Made by a program: the position numbers and the translations under genes. Below, piece after piece: positions 33,350 to 41,666 of a DNA stretch of 64,000 bases (positions are counted from its first letter, which is position 1; the number at the start of each line of letters is the position of its first letter). The notes under the pieces were generated by a model. The model was not told the origin of the DNA. It saw only the letters and a program-made list of their open reading frames with translations, and did not search any database. Source of the DNA: Nitrincola salilacus (GTDB lineage: Bacteria; Pseudomonadota; Gammaproteobacteria; Pseudomonadales; Balneatricaceae); contig NZ_CP176580.1 of assembly GCF_046271865.1 (NCBI RefSeq), positions 1,364,001-1,428,000 of the forward strand. The letters run 5' to 3'.

Positions 33350-35326
33350 ATGTCAGGCGTCATCCGTAATCTTTCTATGACACGCAAGCTTCTGCTTCTT
33401 CTGATCGTGCCACTCTTTGGACTTATATTGCTGAGCGGTGCCAGAGTTGTGGATGACTGGCGTCAGGTATCGGCCATGAAGAGTCTGATCATCTCGGCTG
33501 ATACCTCTGCTGCGATCAGCGAGGCAATTCATTATATGCAGGTTGAACGCGGTTCCAGTGGTGTCTTTCTGGGCAGTCAGGGGACGCAGTTCGGCGACAG
33601 AGTATCTGCTGCCCGAGCAGAAACGGACCAACGTCTTGCCCAGTTATTTGAAAGACTGCAAAACCAGGAACAGACTGCCTCAACCCGTGAATTGAGATCA
33701 CATCTTAACGAACTCAATCAGTTACGCCAGCAGGTGGATCAACTGGCCATCAGTGGCGTTGAGTCAGGTCAGCGTTATACGGCAATGATTCGTCGCATGA
33801 TCGACTTCACTTACGCCGTCGGTCATGGTGTAGAAGATCTGTCGGTGGCGCGTGCTCTGGACACACTTACCAATTTTATTGAGATGAAGGAGCGCGCGGG
33901 GCTTGAGCGCGCGACACTGGGGGGAGTGTTCGCGCGTGATAGGCTGGATCAGGAGTGGCTGGGGCGGTACAGCCGCAATCGCGGGGAGTATGAAGCCTAT
34001 AGCATGAGTTTTCAGCGTGGAGCCAGTGACGATCTGGCTGCTGTGCTGAATAAGCAACTGCGGGGCCCTGCTATTGATGAGGTCCGACGATTACAGCAAT
34101 TGGTGATGGAGGTGCCACTGGGTGAGCCGTTGGGTGTGCTATCTTCCCACTGGTTTGATCAATCGACTCAACGGATTGGGATGATGAGGGATATTGAAAG
34201 TCAGATTGCCAACGATATTCGGGCGATGGCAGAGGATCTGTATGATACATCCTTGAGTCGTATGGTCTGGCTGCTGGCCATTTGCCTGCTTGGATTGATG
34301 TTGGTGCTGGTGCTGGCTCAGTTGATTATTCGCAATATCCGCCATGCCGTGTCCGAGGTGGAGCCAGCGATCATTCGCCTCTCTGAAGGAGATCTGACGG
34401 TGCGCGCCCATTATGAAGGGCGTGATGAGTTCGGTCGTATTGCCACCTCCCTGAATAAGCTGGGAGAAGAGTTGCAGCATATGGTGGGTGATATCGCCAG
34501 TGCCACGACTCAGCTTGCGGCTGCCGCAGAGGAGTCCTCCGCTGTATCGCTGCAGACCAGCCAGGGGATACGTCAGCAGCAGCTCGAAACCGAGCAGGTG
34601 GCCACTGCGATCAATGAGATGAGTGCGACCGTGCGGGATATCGCCAGCAGCGCCTCCGAAGCGGCCGAACTGGCACATCAGGTGGATCGTGATGCCAAGT
34701 CGGGGCAAGCGGAGTTGGGAGACACCATTAAGCTGATTCAGGGCCTCTCGTCTCAGGTGCAGACAACATCGGCTGTGATCGAAACTCTCAGGCAGGAGAG
34801 TAAGGAGATCAACACTGTGCTGGATGTCATTCGTGGTATTGCCGAACAAACCAATCTGCTGGCGCTGAATGCGGCTATCGAGGCCGCCCGTGCTGGTGAA
34901 TATGGGCGTGGCTTTGCGGTGGTTGCTGATGAGGTGCGCTCCCTGGCACAGCGCACGCAGCAGTCCACTGGTGATATTCATGCCATGATTGAGCGCCTGC
35001 AGACAGGATCCAGCGATGCAGTGAGTGCGATGGAAAGCAGTCTGAATCAGGCCAATACCGGGGCCGAGCGGGTGTCCAGTACGGGTGAGTTGTTGTCATC
35101 GATTCTGGAAGGGATTGCGAGTATCAATGATATGAATGCACAGATCGCCTCTGCAGCCGAGGAGCAGAATGCGGTGACGGAGGAGATCAATCGCAATGTC
35201 AATGAAATCAATGATATTGCGATGCAAACCAGTACGGGTGCAGAGCAGACGGCGGGAGCCAGTACGGAGTTGGCTCAACTGGCCGAGCAGTTACAGGCGC
35301 TGGTAATACGTTTTCGTATTGCTTGA
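33350..35326 (+). CDS. Methyl-accepting chemotaxis protein with NIT-type sensor
   Basis: A 658-residue chemoreceptor. ATG 33350 (MSGVIRNLSMTRKLLLLL) is preferred to the upstream start at 33257, which adds a non-membrane-like extension. TM1 (~res 12-32), a periplasmic all-helical domain resembling nitrate/nitrite-sensing NIT (AISEAIHYMQVERGSSGVFLGSQG), TM2 (~300-325), HAMP, then a signalling domain with the hairpin tip EINTVLDVIRGIAEQTNLLALNAAIEAARAGEYGRGFAVVADEVRSLA. The ligand is unproven. It is followed by a hairpin shared with the convergent gntR. Confidence 0.93.
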   Translation: MSGVIRNLSMTRKLLLLLIVPLFGLILLSGARVVDDWRQVSAMKSLIISADTSAAISEAIHYMQVERGSSGVFLGSQGTQFGDRVSAARAETDQRLAQLFERLQNQEQTASTRELRSHLNELNQLRQQVDQLAISGVESGQRYTAMIRRMIDFTYAVGHGVEDLSVARALDTLTNFIEMKERAGLERATLGGVFARDRLDQEWLGRYSRNRGEYEAYSMSFQRGASDDLAAVLNKQLRGPAIDEVRRLQQLVMEVPLGEPLGVLSSHWFDQSTQRIGMMRDIESQIANDIRAMAEDLYDTSLSRMVWLLAICLLGLMLVLVLAQLIIRNIRHAVSEVEPAIIRLSEGDLTVRAHYEGRDEFGRIATSLNKLGEELQHMVGDIASATTQLAAAAEESSAVSLQTSQGIRQQQLETEQVATAINEMSATVRDIASSASEAAELAHQVDRDAKSGQAELGDTIKLIQGLSSQVQTTSAVIETLRQESKEINTVLDVIRGIAEQTNLLALNAAIEAARAGEYGRGFAVVADEVRSLAQRTQQSTGDIHAMIERLQTGSSDAVSAMESSLNQANTGAERVSSTGELLSSILEGIASINDMNAQIASAAEEQNAVTEEINRNVNEINDIAMQTSTGAEQTAGASTELAQLAEQLQALVIRFRIA

Positions 35327-35351
35327 TCTGATACATTAACAGTGGGTATGA

Positions 35352-35383
35352 GGGTGAGTGTACCAGTTTGAGTACGCTTACCC
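35352..35383. terminator. Hairpin between convergent chemoreceptor and gntR genes
   Basis: GGGTGAGTGTAC / GTACGCTTACCC forms a 12-bp stem with two wobble pairs and an 8-nt loop, overlapping the gntR stop codon. A short T-run follows. Confidence 0.55.
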
Positions 35384-36061
35384 TTTGCTCTGAGACTGCT
35401 GCTTGATCAGCAGATCACGTATGGCCGTACCAGCTTCCATAATGTGGTTTCTCAGCAAGCGACTGGCACCAGCCTTATCCCGGGCTTTGCACAGGTTCAG
35501 CAACTCGGCATGCTCACGCTCGGCTTTCTCTATCCCTGTGGTAAAGAGCAGTTGCATGCGGATGTAACGATCACATTTGGTGTTCAGGCTGCTGATCATT
35601 TCCAGCGCTTGTGGCATCCCGGAAGGGCGATAAAGCGACTCGTGATAGGCGTAGTTCAGATCACTCCAGCGCTCGACTCGAGTACCAGACTCCACTGCTT
35701 CCTCGAATTCATGCAACACCTCTTCGGCATGTTCGCAATCGCTGTCTTGCATGTGATCTATCGCTTTTTCAAGCACATGGCATTCCAGCAGCGCCCGTAG
35801 CTCGAACAGTTCTATGATCTTGTCGGGCGAAAGTTCTGTCGCCGTTGCCCCCTTGTGCGCTTCGAAATGAACCAGCCCCTGAGCCTCAAGCTGTAACAGC
35901 GCTTCACGCACCGGAATACGGCTGACATTGAACTCTTTGGCCAGTGAATCCTGACGCAGAGGATCACCCGCCTTGATATCGCCAGACAGGATCTTTTCGC
36001 GCAGGATATCCACCACCATCTGGGTGCGGGTCTTATAAACGTGTTGTGTCGGTATCGTCAT
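35378..36061 (-). CDS. GntR family regulator (FadR/FCD type)
   Basis: A 227-residue regulator. N-terminal winged helix (DPLRQDSLAKEFNVSRIPVREALLQLEAQGLV) and a C-terminal all-helical FCD ligand domain (LFELRALLECHVLEKAI; NYAYHESLY; HAELLNLCKARDKAGA). It lies next to hydroxyproline catabolic genes and is the best candidate for the repressor that binds the two matching operators near 38.9 and 40.3 kb. The inducer is probably hydroxyproline or an intermediate. Confidence 0.9.
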   Translation of the reverse strand: MTIPTQHVYKTRTQMVVDILREKILSGDIKAGDPLRQDSLAKEFNVSRIPVREALLQLEAQGLVHFEAHKGATATELSPDKIIELFELRALLECHVLEKAIDHMQDSDCEHAEEVLHEFEEAVESGTRVERWSDLNYAYHESLYRPSGMPQALEMISSLNTKCDRYIRMQLLFTTGIEKAEREHAELLNLCKARDKAGASRLLRNHIMEAGTAIRDLLIKQQSQSKG

Positions 36062-36195
36062 GATCGATTAGAGGCAATGACTCAGGGATAGTAGATCTGC
36101 GCAGTATATCAGTTATGGATCAAAAGCGTGAAGCGCGCACCCAGAACCAACTCTGTCGGTACGCGCTTGCATGAAGGTTTGTGATAGTTCTAGAT

Positions 36196-37740
36196 TCAGG
36201 AAGGGTCCAGCAGTGAGTCAGGAAGCAGGGCTTGAGGTGCATTCTGCAGACAGATCGGGCGCAGAAAACGCTCAATCGCTGTGCCACCGACCGATGTGCT
36301 TTGGCTGGCGGTGGATGCCGGATAAGGGCCACCGTGAATCATGGCGGTCGAAACCTCAACACCGGTTGGCCAGCCATTGAACAGTATACGGCCAGCCTTG
36401 AACTGCAACGTCTGCAGCAACTGGTGAGCAAGATCAAGATCGGTATCTGAGCAGTGCAGTGTGCAGGTCAGTTGTCCCTGCAACTGTGAGGCTATCGCTT
36501 TCATCTGGCTAATATCGCGACAGATCACCAGTGTTGCAGCCGGGCCAAACACCTCTTCCTCGCGCGTATTCAGCGCCAGCCATTGCTCCGCTTTGATACT
36601 GAACAGCACAGGCTGAACCTGATGCTCTCCTGGGCTCTGGGTTGCCTGAGCTTCAAGCTTCATGGCGGGTGTCTGCTGCAACTGCTGTATCTGCTGTCGA
36701 TAACCGGCGCTGATGGCTGGTGTCAGCAGTGTGCCTGCCGGTTGGTGATGCAACGTTCTGGAGGCTTGATCGATGAACAGCTCAAGAGCGGGGCTTTGTA
36801 CGGCCAGCACCAAACCGGGATTGGTGCAGAACTGACCAGCGCCCAGTGTCAGTGAAGCGATAAACTCGTTTGCCAGTCTTTGTGGGGCTGAATCCAGTAC
36901 ATCCGGCAGCAGGAATACTGGATTCACAGAGCCGAGCTCACCAAAAAAGGGGATAGGTTCAGGGCGTGATACAGCCAGATCATACAGAGCGCGACCGCCA
37001 CGCAGCGAGCCGGTGAAGCCGACCGCTTTGATCTGTGGGTGCTTCACCAGTGCCTGTCCCTGTTGATGGCCTGAGCCCTGAATCAACGCGAAGAGGCCAT
37101 CGGGCAGGTGGCAGTTTTTCAGCGCGCGCCTGATCGCAGCGGCTGCCAGCTCCGATGTGCCGGGATGAGCAGGGTGTGCCTTGACGATCACCGGGCATCC
37201 CGCCGCAAGAGCTGATGCGGTATCACCACCAGCCACCGAAAAGGCGAGAGGGAAATTGGATGCCCCGAAGACAGCAACAGGTCCAAGCGACAGATAGTGC
37301 AGGCGTAGATCCGGCTTGGGCAGTGGCTCACGCTTCGGGTTGGCCGGATCTATGACACTGCGCTGCCAGCTTCCCTGATCCAGAATAGTGGCAAAGAAGT
37401 TCAGCTGTCCGGTTGTGCGCCCCAGTTCACCGTTTAATCTGGCTTCAGGGAGGGCTGTTTCCAGCGCAGCTCGCGCAACAATACGCGATCTGTCATTTTC
37501 CAGCTCCAGTGCAATCTGGCGAAGCAGCTCCGCACGGGTTCTGGATGAACTGGTGGCGAACTGAATAAACTGATGCGCCGCCTCTTCAATGGCTTGACTG
37601 ATCTCAGCGTCAGTATGTTCAGGAAAGTGGCCAGGCAGTTTTTCACCGCTGGCAGGATTGATCGCCTGAAAGCCAGCATCAGCCTGGAACAGGGTGTTCC
37701 ATTCGGTATTCCAGTCGGTGTTGTTGAGTGGGTGTGTCAT
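36196..37740 (-). CDS. Alpha-ketoglutaric semialdehyde dehydrogenase
   Basis: A 514-residue aldehyde dehydrogenase of the NADP+-type 2-oxoglutarate semialdehyde group. Features: GPVAVFGASNFPLAFSVAGGDTASALAAGCPVIVKAHPAHPGTS, the catalytic Glu in FFGELGSVNPVF and catalytic Cys in GAGQFCTNPG. It would make 2-oxoglutarate as the last step of 4-hydroxyproline breakdown. It lies between the GntR gene and the epimerase, in the same direction, with a tandem repeat between it and the epimerase. Confidence 0.9.
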   Translation of the reverse strand: MTHPLNNTDWNTEWNTLFQADAGFQAINPASGEKLPGHFPEHTDAEISQAIEEAAHQFIQFATSSSRTRAELLRQIALELENDRSRIVARAALETALPEARLNGELGRTTGQLNFFATILDQGSWQRSVIDPANPKREPLPKPDLRLHYLSLGPVAVFGASNFPLAFSVAGGDTASALAAGCPVIVKAHPAHPGTSELAAAAIRRALKNCHLPDGLFALIQGSGHQQGQALVKHPQIKAVGFTGSLRGGRALYDLAVSRPEPIPFFGELGSVNPVFLLPDVLDSAPQRLANEFIASLTLGAGQFCTNPGLVLAVQSPALELFIDQASRTLHHQPAGTLLTPAISAGYRQQIQQLQQTPAMKLEAQATQSPGEHQVQPVLFSIKAEQWLALNTREEEVFGPAATLVICRDISQMKAIASQLQGQLTCTLHCSDTDLDLAHQLLQTLQFKAGRILFNGWPTGVEVSTAMIHGGPYPASTASQSTSVGGTAIERFLRPICLQNAPQALLPDSLLDPS

Positions 37741-37777
37741 ATTTGCTCCTTATTCTGTACTTTTCAGCGCCTGGTTT

Positions 37778-37832
37778 ACTTGGCTTTTATTTGGCTCTTA
37801 TTTGGTTCTTATTTGGCTCCTACTTGGCTCTT
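37778..37832. repeat. 11-bp tandem repeat, five copies
   Basis: Five 11-bp units near ATTTGGCTCTT run up to and into the stop codon of the epimerase gene (37831-37833). A sixth diverged unit continues into the coding end. Confidence 0.85.
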
Positions 37833-38832
37833 ATTTGACCTCGAAGCCATAGGCGTAAGGATCTTCGCTGTCTACCCAGATGGTGTTGTGGCCGGTGACT
37901 CTGGCCCAGCCCTGGATGCTGGGCATAATGGCGTCATGCTCGCCGACTTTACACAGGCTCTCCACACGGCCGTGAAACAGACTGCCGATAATGCTCTCGT
38001 GCACAAACTCCTGCCCGACCTGCAGCCGATCACGTGCCACCCATTGCGCCATGCGGGCACTGGTGCCTGTGCCGCAGGGGGAGCGATCTATAGCACGATC
38101 ACCATAGAACACGGCATTGCGGGCAGTGGCTTCGGGCTGTGTCGGTTCGCCTGTCCAGAGCACATGAGATACGCCGGCTACTGTGGGGTCATCCGGGTGT
38201 ACGCAAGTGACGGCCTCATTCATCAGGCGACGGATAATCGGGCTGTAGTGCAGTATCTGATCAGCAGAAAAGGACTCAAGACCCTGAAAGTTTTTCTGTG
38301 GATCAACGATGGCGTAGTAATTGCCGCCATAGGAAACATCCACGACCAGCTCACCCAGGTCTGGTACCTGAATCGTGATGTCGCGGTGGGCCAGATAGGC
38401 GGCGACATTGAAAATCCTGACACTCTCCACTTTGGGTCCGTTCTGGGTGTACTCGATGCGAATCTGACCTGCCGGTACATCCAGAATCAAGTGCCCGGGA
38501 CGTTTTGGCTTGATGATGCCGTTTTCGATGGCAATCGTGACCGTACCGATAGTGCCATGACCACACATCGGCAGACAGCCACTGGTTTCGATAAACAGTA
38601 CCGAGGCATCTGCTTGCGGTGAGCAGGGGGGATATACAATCGATCCAGACATCATGGAGTGCCCGCGTGGCTCAAACATCAGTGCCTGGCGTATCCAGTC
38701 ATGCTGTTTCAGAAAGTCCTGCCGCTTCTCGCTCATGGTGCTGCCATTCAGTGCCGGATAACCACCCGCGACCAGCCGTACAGGGTTGCCGCAGGTATGG
38801 GCATCGATGCAAAAAAAAGTGCCTTCTCTCAT
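37831..38832 (-). CDS. 4-hydroxyproline 2-epimerase
   Basis: A 333-residue proline-racemase-fold enzyme converting trans-4-hydroxy-L-proline to cis-4-hydroxy-D-proline. Both catalytic Cys are visible: the MCGHGTIG loop and DRSPCGTGTSARMA. The N-terminus MREGTFFCIDAHTCGNPVRLV is typical. Neighbours (FAD dehydrogenase, semialdehyde dehydrogenase, GntR) support the hydroxyproline rather than proline assignment. Its promoter overlaps the palindromic operator at 38.9 kb. Confidence 0.93.
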   Translation of the reverse strand: MREGTFFCIDAHTCGNPVRLVAGGYPALNGSTMSEKRQDFLKQHDWIRQALMFEPRGHSMMSGSIVYPPCSPQADASVLFIETSGCLPMCGHGTIGTVTIAIENGIIKPKRPGHLILDVPAGQIRIEYTQNGPKVESVRIFNVAAYLAHRDITIQVPDLGELVVDVSYGGNYYAIVDPQKNFQGLESFSADQILHYSPIIRRLMNEAVTCVHPDDPTVAGVSHVLWTGEPTQPEATARNAVFYGDRAIDRSPCGTGTSARMAQWVARDRLQVGQEFVHESIIGSLFHGRVESLCKVGEHDAIMPSIQGWARVTGHNTIWVDSEDPYAYGFEVK

Positions 38833-38878
38833 GATGTTCCGCCTTCACTTTTTATCGGAATACTATCGGAATCGAATC

Positions 38879-38910
38879 ACTATATCGTCATTGTATATTT
38901 TATACAATAT
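38879..38910 (-). promoter_or_regulatory. Epimerase promoter overlapped by palindromic operator
   Basis: On the minus strand TTGTAT (38902-38907), a 17-bp spacer and TATAGT (38879-38884) make a good sigma70 promoter for the epimerase. A 19-bp palindrome, ATTGTATA-TTT-TATACAAT (38890-38908), covers its -35 and spacer. Eighteen bases (38893-38910) recur exactly, inverted, at 40305-40322 before the solute-binding gene. The divergent dehydrogenase starts at 39021. Repression by the local GntR protein is the likely use. Confidence 0.7.
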
Positions 38911-39020
38911 CGGTATTTTACCGTTTTGATGATGAATAGTGCTACCGGTCCGTGTCCGGCACCTGACATTTATCTGGGTGCGAAATATGAAATTTTAGTC
39001 AGCAATATTCTGGAGCTTAA

Positions 39021-40280
39021 ATGGAGCCATCGATCGATATCGCTGTGGTAGGTGCAGGTGTGATAGGTGTCGCGTGTGCAACGCGGCTACAACTGGCGGG
39101 TTTCAAGGTCCTGCTGCTGGATAGGGATGAGCCGGGGCATGGCTGCTCGCTGGGTAATGCCGGGCATTTTGCCACCGAACAGGTGTTTCCGCTGGCTTCA
39201 TTACAACTGATCCCGAAGATACCGCGCATGCTGCTGGACCCCTTGGGCCCTGTAGCGATCAGGCCTGCTTACCTACCGCGGATCACCCCCTGGTTGCTGC
39301 GGTTTCTGTGGCAGGCACGGCCTTCTGCTGTGGCTCATGGCACACAGGCAATCAGTCAGTTGAACCATGCGTCGTTGGGTGCATGGCATCGTTTGCTGGG
39401 GCAGATATCGGGCGAACACCATCTGATCAAGAAGGGCTCATTGCTGGTGTTCGAGACAGAGCAGGCTTTCAAGGCTTACCGCACCACACTGCAACAATTG
39501 CAGGATCAGAAGGTCGTTACCGAACACTTGAGCGGCGATCAGGCGAGGGATCTGGAACCTCAGCTGTCGCATCAGGTTCGTCAGGCCGTGTTATTTCCCG
39601 AAACCGGACATACACCCGATCCGCTGGCGCTGACTCAGTGCATGGTGCAGGCGTTTGTACAGGCGGGTGGTCAGGTGCTCAAGGCGGAGGTGACACAGCT
39701 TGGTGTGTCGGATCAAGGCTGTGAGCTTGTCACCCTGCAAGGGCGGCATCATGTTCCTCGGCTTGTGCTGGCAACCGGTGCCTGGTCCGGGCAGTGGCTT
39801 GAACAGCTAACTGGTACACGAGTCCCGTTGGATACGGAGCGTGGTTATCATCTGATGTTTCCTCAGTTGCGCAGTGCGTTGTCTATTCCTGTCAGCTCTG
39901 CCGAGCGCAAATTCATCATGACTCCGATGAGCGAAGGCTTGCGCTGTGCCGGTACTGTCGAGTTTGGAGGACTGAAGCTGGGCCCGGATATGCGTCGCGC
40001 CGATATGCTCAGGCAACATGCTGCCGGACTTTTGCCGCAGGTGGATCTGCAGCCTGGGCAGCGCTGGATGGGGCACCGGCCCTCCTTGCCCGACTCGCTT
40101 CCCATCATTGACCGCTGCGGCCCGCAGGGCAGGGTGATGCTGGCGTTTGGCCATCAACATCTGGGGCTGACTCAGGCGGCCATCACTGCGGAAATCATTG
40201 AATCCTTTGCCTGCATGCGTTCCGCTCCGCTGGAGATAAGCGCTTACTCATTGAATCGATTCAGAAAAATCAGAAGGTAA
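39021..40280 (+). CDS. FAD-dependent D-amino acid dehydrogenase (cis-4-hydroxy-D-proline type)
   Basis: A 419-residue DadA-like flavoprotein. The dinucleotide-binding N-terminus (DIAVVGAGVIGVACATRLQLAGFKVLLLDRDE) and ending (PSLPDSLPIIDRCG; AFGHQHLGLTQAAITAEII) fit the family. By context it oxidises cis-4-hydroxy-D-proline from the divergent epimerase to the pyrroline carboxylate, passing electrons to the respiratory chain. Dehydrogenase versus oxidase cannot be told from sequence. Confidence 0.88.
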   Translation: MEPSIDIAVVGAGVIGVACATRLQLAGFKVLLLDRDEPGHGCSLGNAGHFATEQVFPLASLQLIPKIPRMLLDPLGPVAIRPAYLPRITPWLLRFLWQARPSAVAHGTQAISQLNHASLGAWHRLLGQISGEHHLIKKGSLLVFETEQAFKAYRTTLQQLQDQKVVTEHLSGDQARDLEPQLSHQVRQAVLFPETGHTPDPLALTQCMVQAFVQAGGQVLKAEVTQLGVSDQGCELVTLQGRHHVPRLVLATGAWSGQWLEQLTGTRVPLDTERGYHLMFPQLRSALSIPVSSAERKFIMTPMSEGLRCAGTVEFGGLKLGPDMRRADMLRQHAAGLLPQVDLQPGQRWMGHRPSLPDSLPIIDRCGPQGRVMLAFGHQHLGLTQAAITAEIIESFACMRSAPLEISAYSLNRFRKIRR

Positions 40281-40300
40281 AATTTTAATCAAAAAGTTAT

Positions 40301-40323
40301 TTGTATATTGTATAAAATATACT
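40301..40323 (+). promoter_or_regulatory. Second copy of hydroxyproline operator, over a TATACT element
   Basis: ATATTGTATAAAATATAC (40305-40322) is the exact inverse copy of 38893-38910. A TATACT -10-like hexamer (40318-40323) overlaps it. It lies 131 bp before the solute-binding protein start, leaving a long leader. Regulation by the same GntR protein is inferred. Confidence 0.65.
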
Positions 40324-40453
40324 ATTCTGTTTTCTGTAATGAACAGATGTTTTTATTAAAGGTGTACTGATCGGGTGCCAGGCTGATGTGCAACTGGTGC
40401 AAACAGCTCTGTCCCGGCAAACAACAAAAACGATGAACGTGGGAGTTGCAGTC

Positions 40454-41527
40454 ATGAAAGGTTCTAAACGCATCATCTCTACACTGGCCCTGGGCCTTTT
40501 CGGATCAGGGCTGGCCAACGCCAGTGAAACCCTGACCATTGTTTCCTGGGGCGGCGCGTTTGCGCACAGTCAGCAGGAGGCCTACTACAAACCCTTTTCC
40601 GAGAAGACAGGTGTTGAGATACGCATGGTGGATTTCAGCGGCGGTCTGGCTGAGATCAAAACGCAGGTGGAGACCGGCAATGTAGTGTGGGATCTGGTGT
40701 CTCTGGATCGTCCTGATATTGTGCGCGGCTGCGAAGAGGGGTTGTTGGAGCGGTTTGATCCGGCGTTGCTGAATCCCGGGTCGGACGGCACACCGGCGCA
40801 GGATGATTTCATCATGGGCGCGATTCATGACTGTGCGGTTTCCTCGATTGTTGTATCCAACGTGTTGGCCTATAACACTACGCAGTTCCCTGATGGCAAT
40901 GCCCCCAAGTATCTGACCGACCTGTTTGATATTGAGAAATATCCGGGTCGTCGTGCACTGCAGCGTCAGCCACAGGGCAATCTGGAGTGGGCACTGCTGG
41001 CCGATGGTGTGGACTCGGAACATGTCTACCCGTTGCTGGAGACCAAAGAGGGTCGTGAGCGTGCTTACAGTAAGCTCGAAAGCATCAAGGATCACGTGAT
41101 CTGGTGGTCTGCCGGTGCTCAGCCACCGCAGTTGTTGGCTGATGGTGAGGTGATCATGACCTCTGCCTTCAATGGCCGTATTCAGGCAGCTCAGCGTCAG
41201 GAGGGGCAGCCCTTCGAGATCATCTGGGATCATCAGATCGGTTATATGAACGGCTGGGCGATTCCAAAAGGCAGCCCTAAGCTGGAGCGGGCGCTGGAGT
41301 TCAAGGTGTTTGCGGCAGAAACCGAACAGTTGGCTAAGCAGGCGGAGTACATCGCTTATGGTCCTACCCGCAAATCCTCTGCTGCTCTGCTGCCTGCCAA
41401 TATTCTGCGCGACATGCCGACCGCACCGGAGAATTTCCAGAACGCATTTCTGTTTGATGATGCCTGGTGGTCTGATTATGCCGATGAGCTGACCGAGGAG
41501 TTCACTACCTGGCTGGCGAAGAGTTAA
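40454..41527 (+). CDS. ABC transporter solute-binding protein (PotD-like)
   Basis: A 357-residue periplasmic binding protein. ATG 40454 (MKGSKRIISTLALGLFGSGLANA) has GGGAG upstream and a clear signal peptide. The mature start ETLTIVSWGGAFAHSQQEAYYKPFSEKTG and the WDLVSLDRP region match the spermidine/putrescine-like cluster. No permease or ATPase gene follows within the window. The shared operator suggests it captures hydroxyproline or a related compound, with membrane partners encoded elsewhere. Confidence 0.88.
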   Translation: MKGSKRIISTLALGLFGSGLANASETLTIVSWGGAFAHSQQEAYYKPFSEKTGVEIRMVDFSGGLAEIKTQVETGNVVWDLVSLDRPDIVRGCEEGLLERFDPALLNPGSDGTPAQDDFIMGAIHDCAVSSIVVSNVLAYNTTQFPDGNAPKYLTDLFDIEKYPGRRALQRQPQGNLEWALLADGVDSEHVYPLLETKEGRERAYSKLESIKDHVIWWSAGAQPPQLLADGEVIMTSAFNGRIQAAQRQEGQPFEIIWDHQIGYMNGWAIPKGSPKLERALEFKVFAAETEQLAKQAEYIAYGPTRKSSAALLPANILRDMPTAPENFQNAFLFDDAWWSDYADELTEEFTTWLAKS

Positions 41528-41570
41528 TCATTTTCCCTTGGTTGTGTGATTGAAAACCTGCATGCCTTTT

Positions 41571-41606
41571 AGCCACAACCCACAAACAGGGCTGTGGCTT
41601 TTTTTT
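41571..41606 (+). terminator. Intrinsic terminator after solute-binding protein gene
   Basis: AGCCACA-A-CCC / GGG-C-TGTGGCT stem followed by eight T, 44 bp past the stop. Confidence 0.9.
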
Positions 41607-41666
41607 ATGTCCAGGGATGGGCAATATGCTGGCAACGCAGGAGCGGTTGCCAGTGATGCCCAGGGA

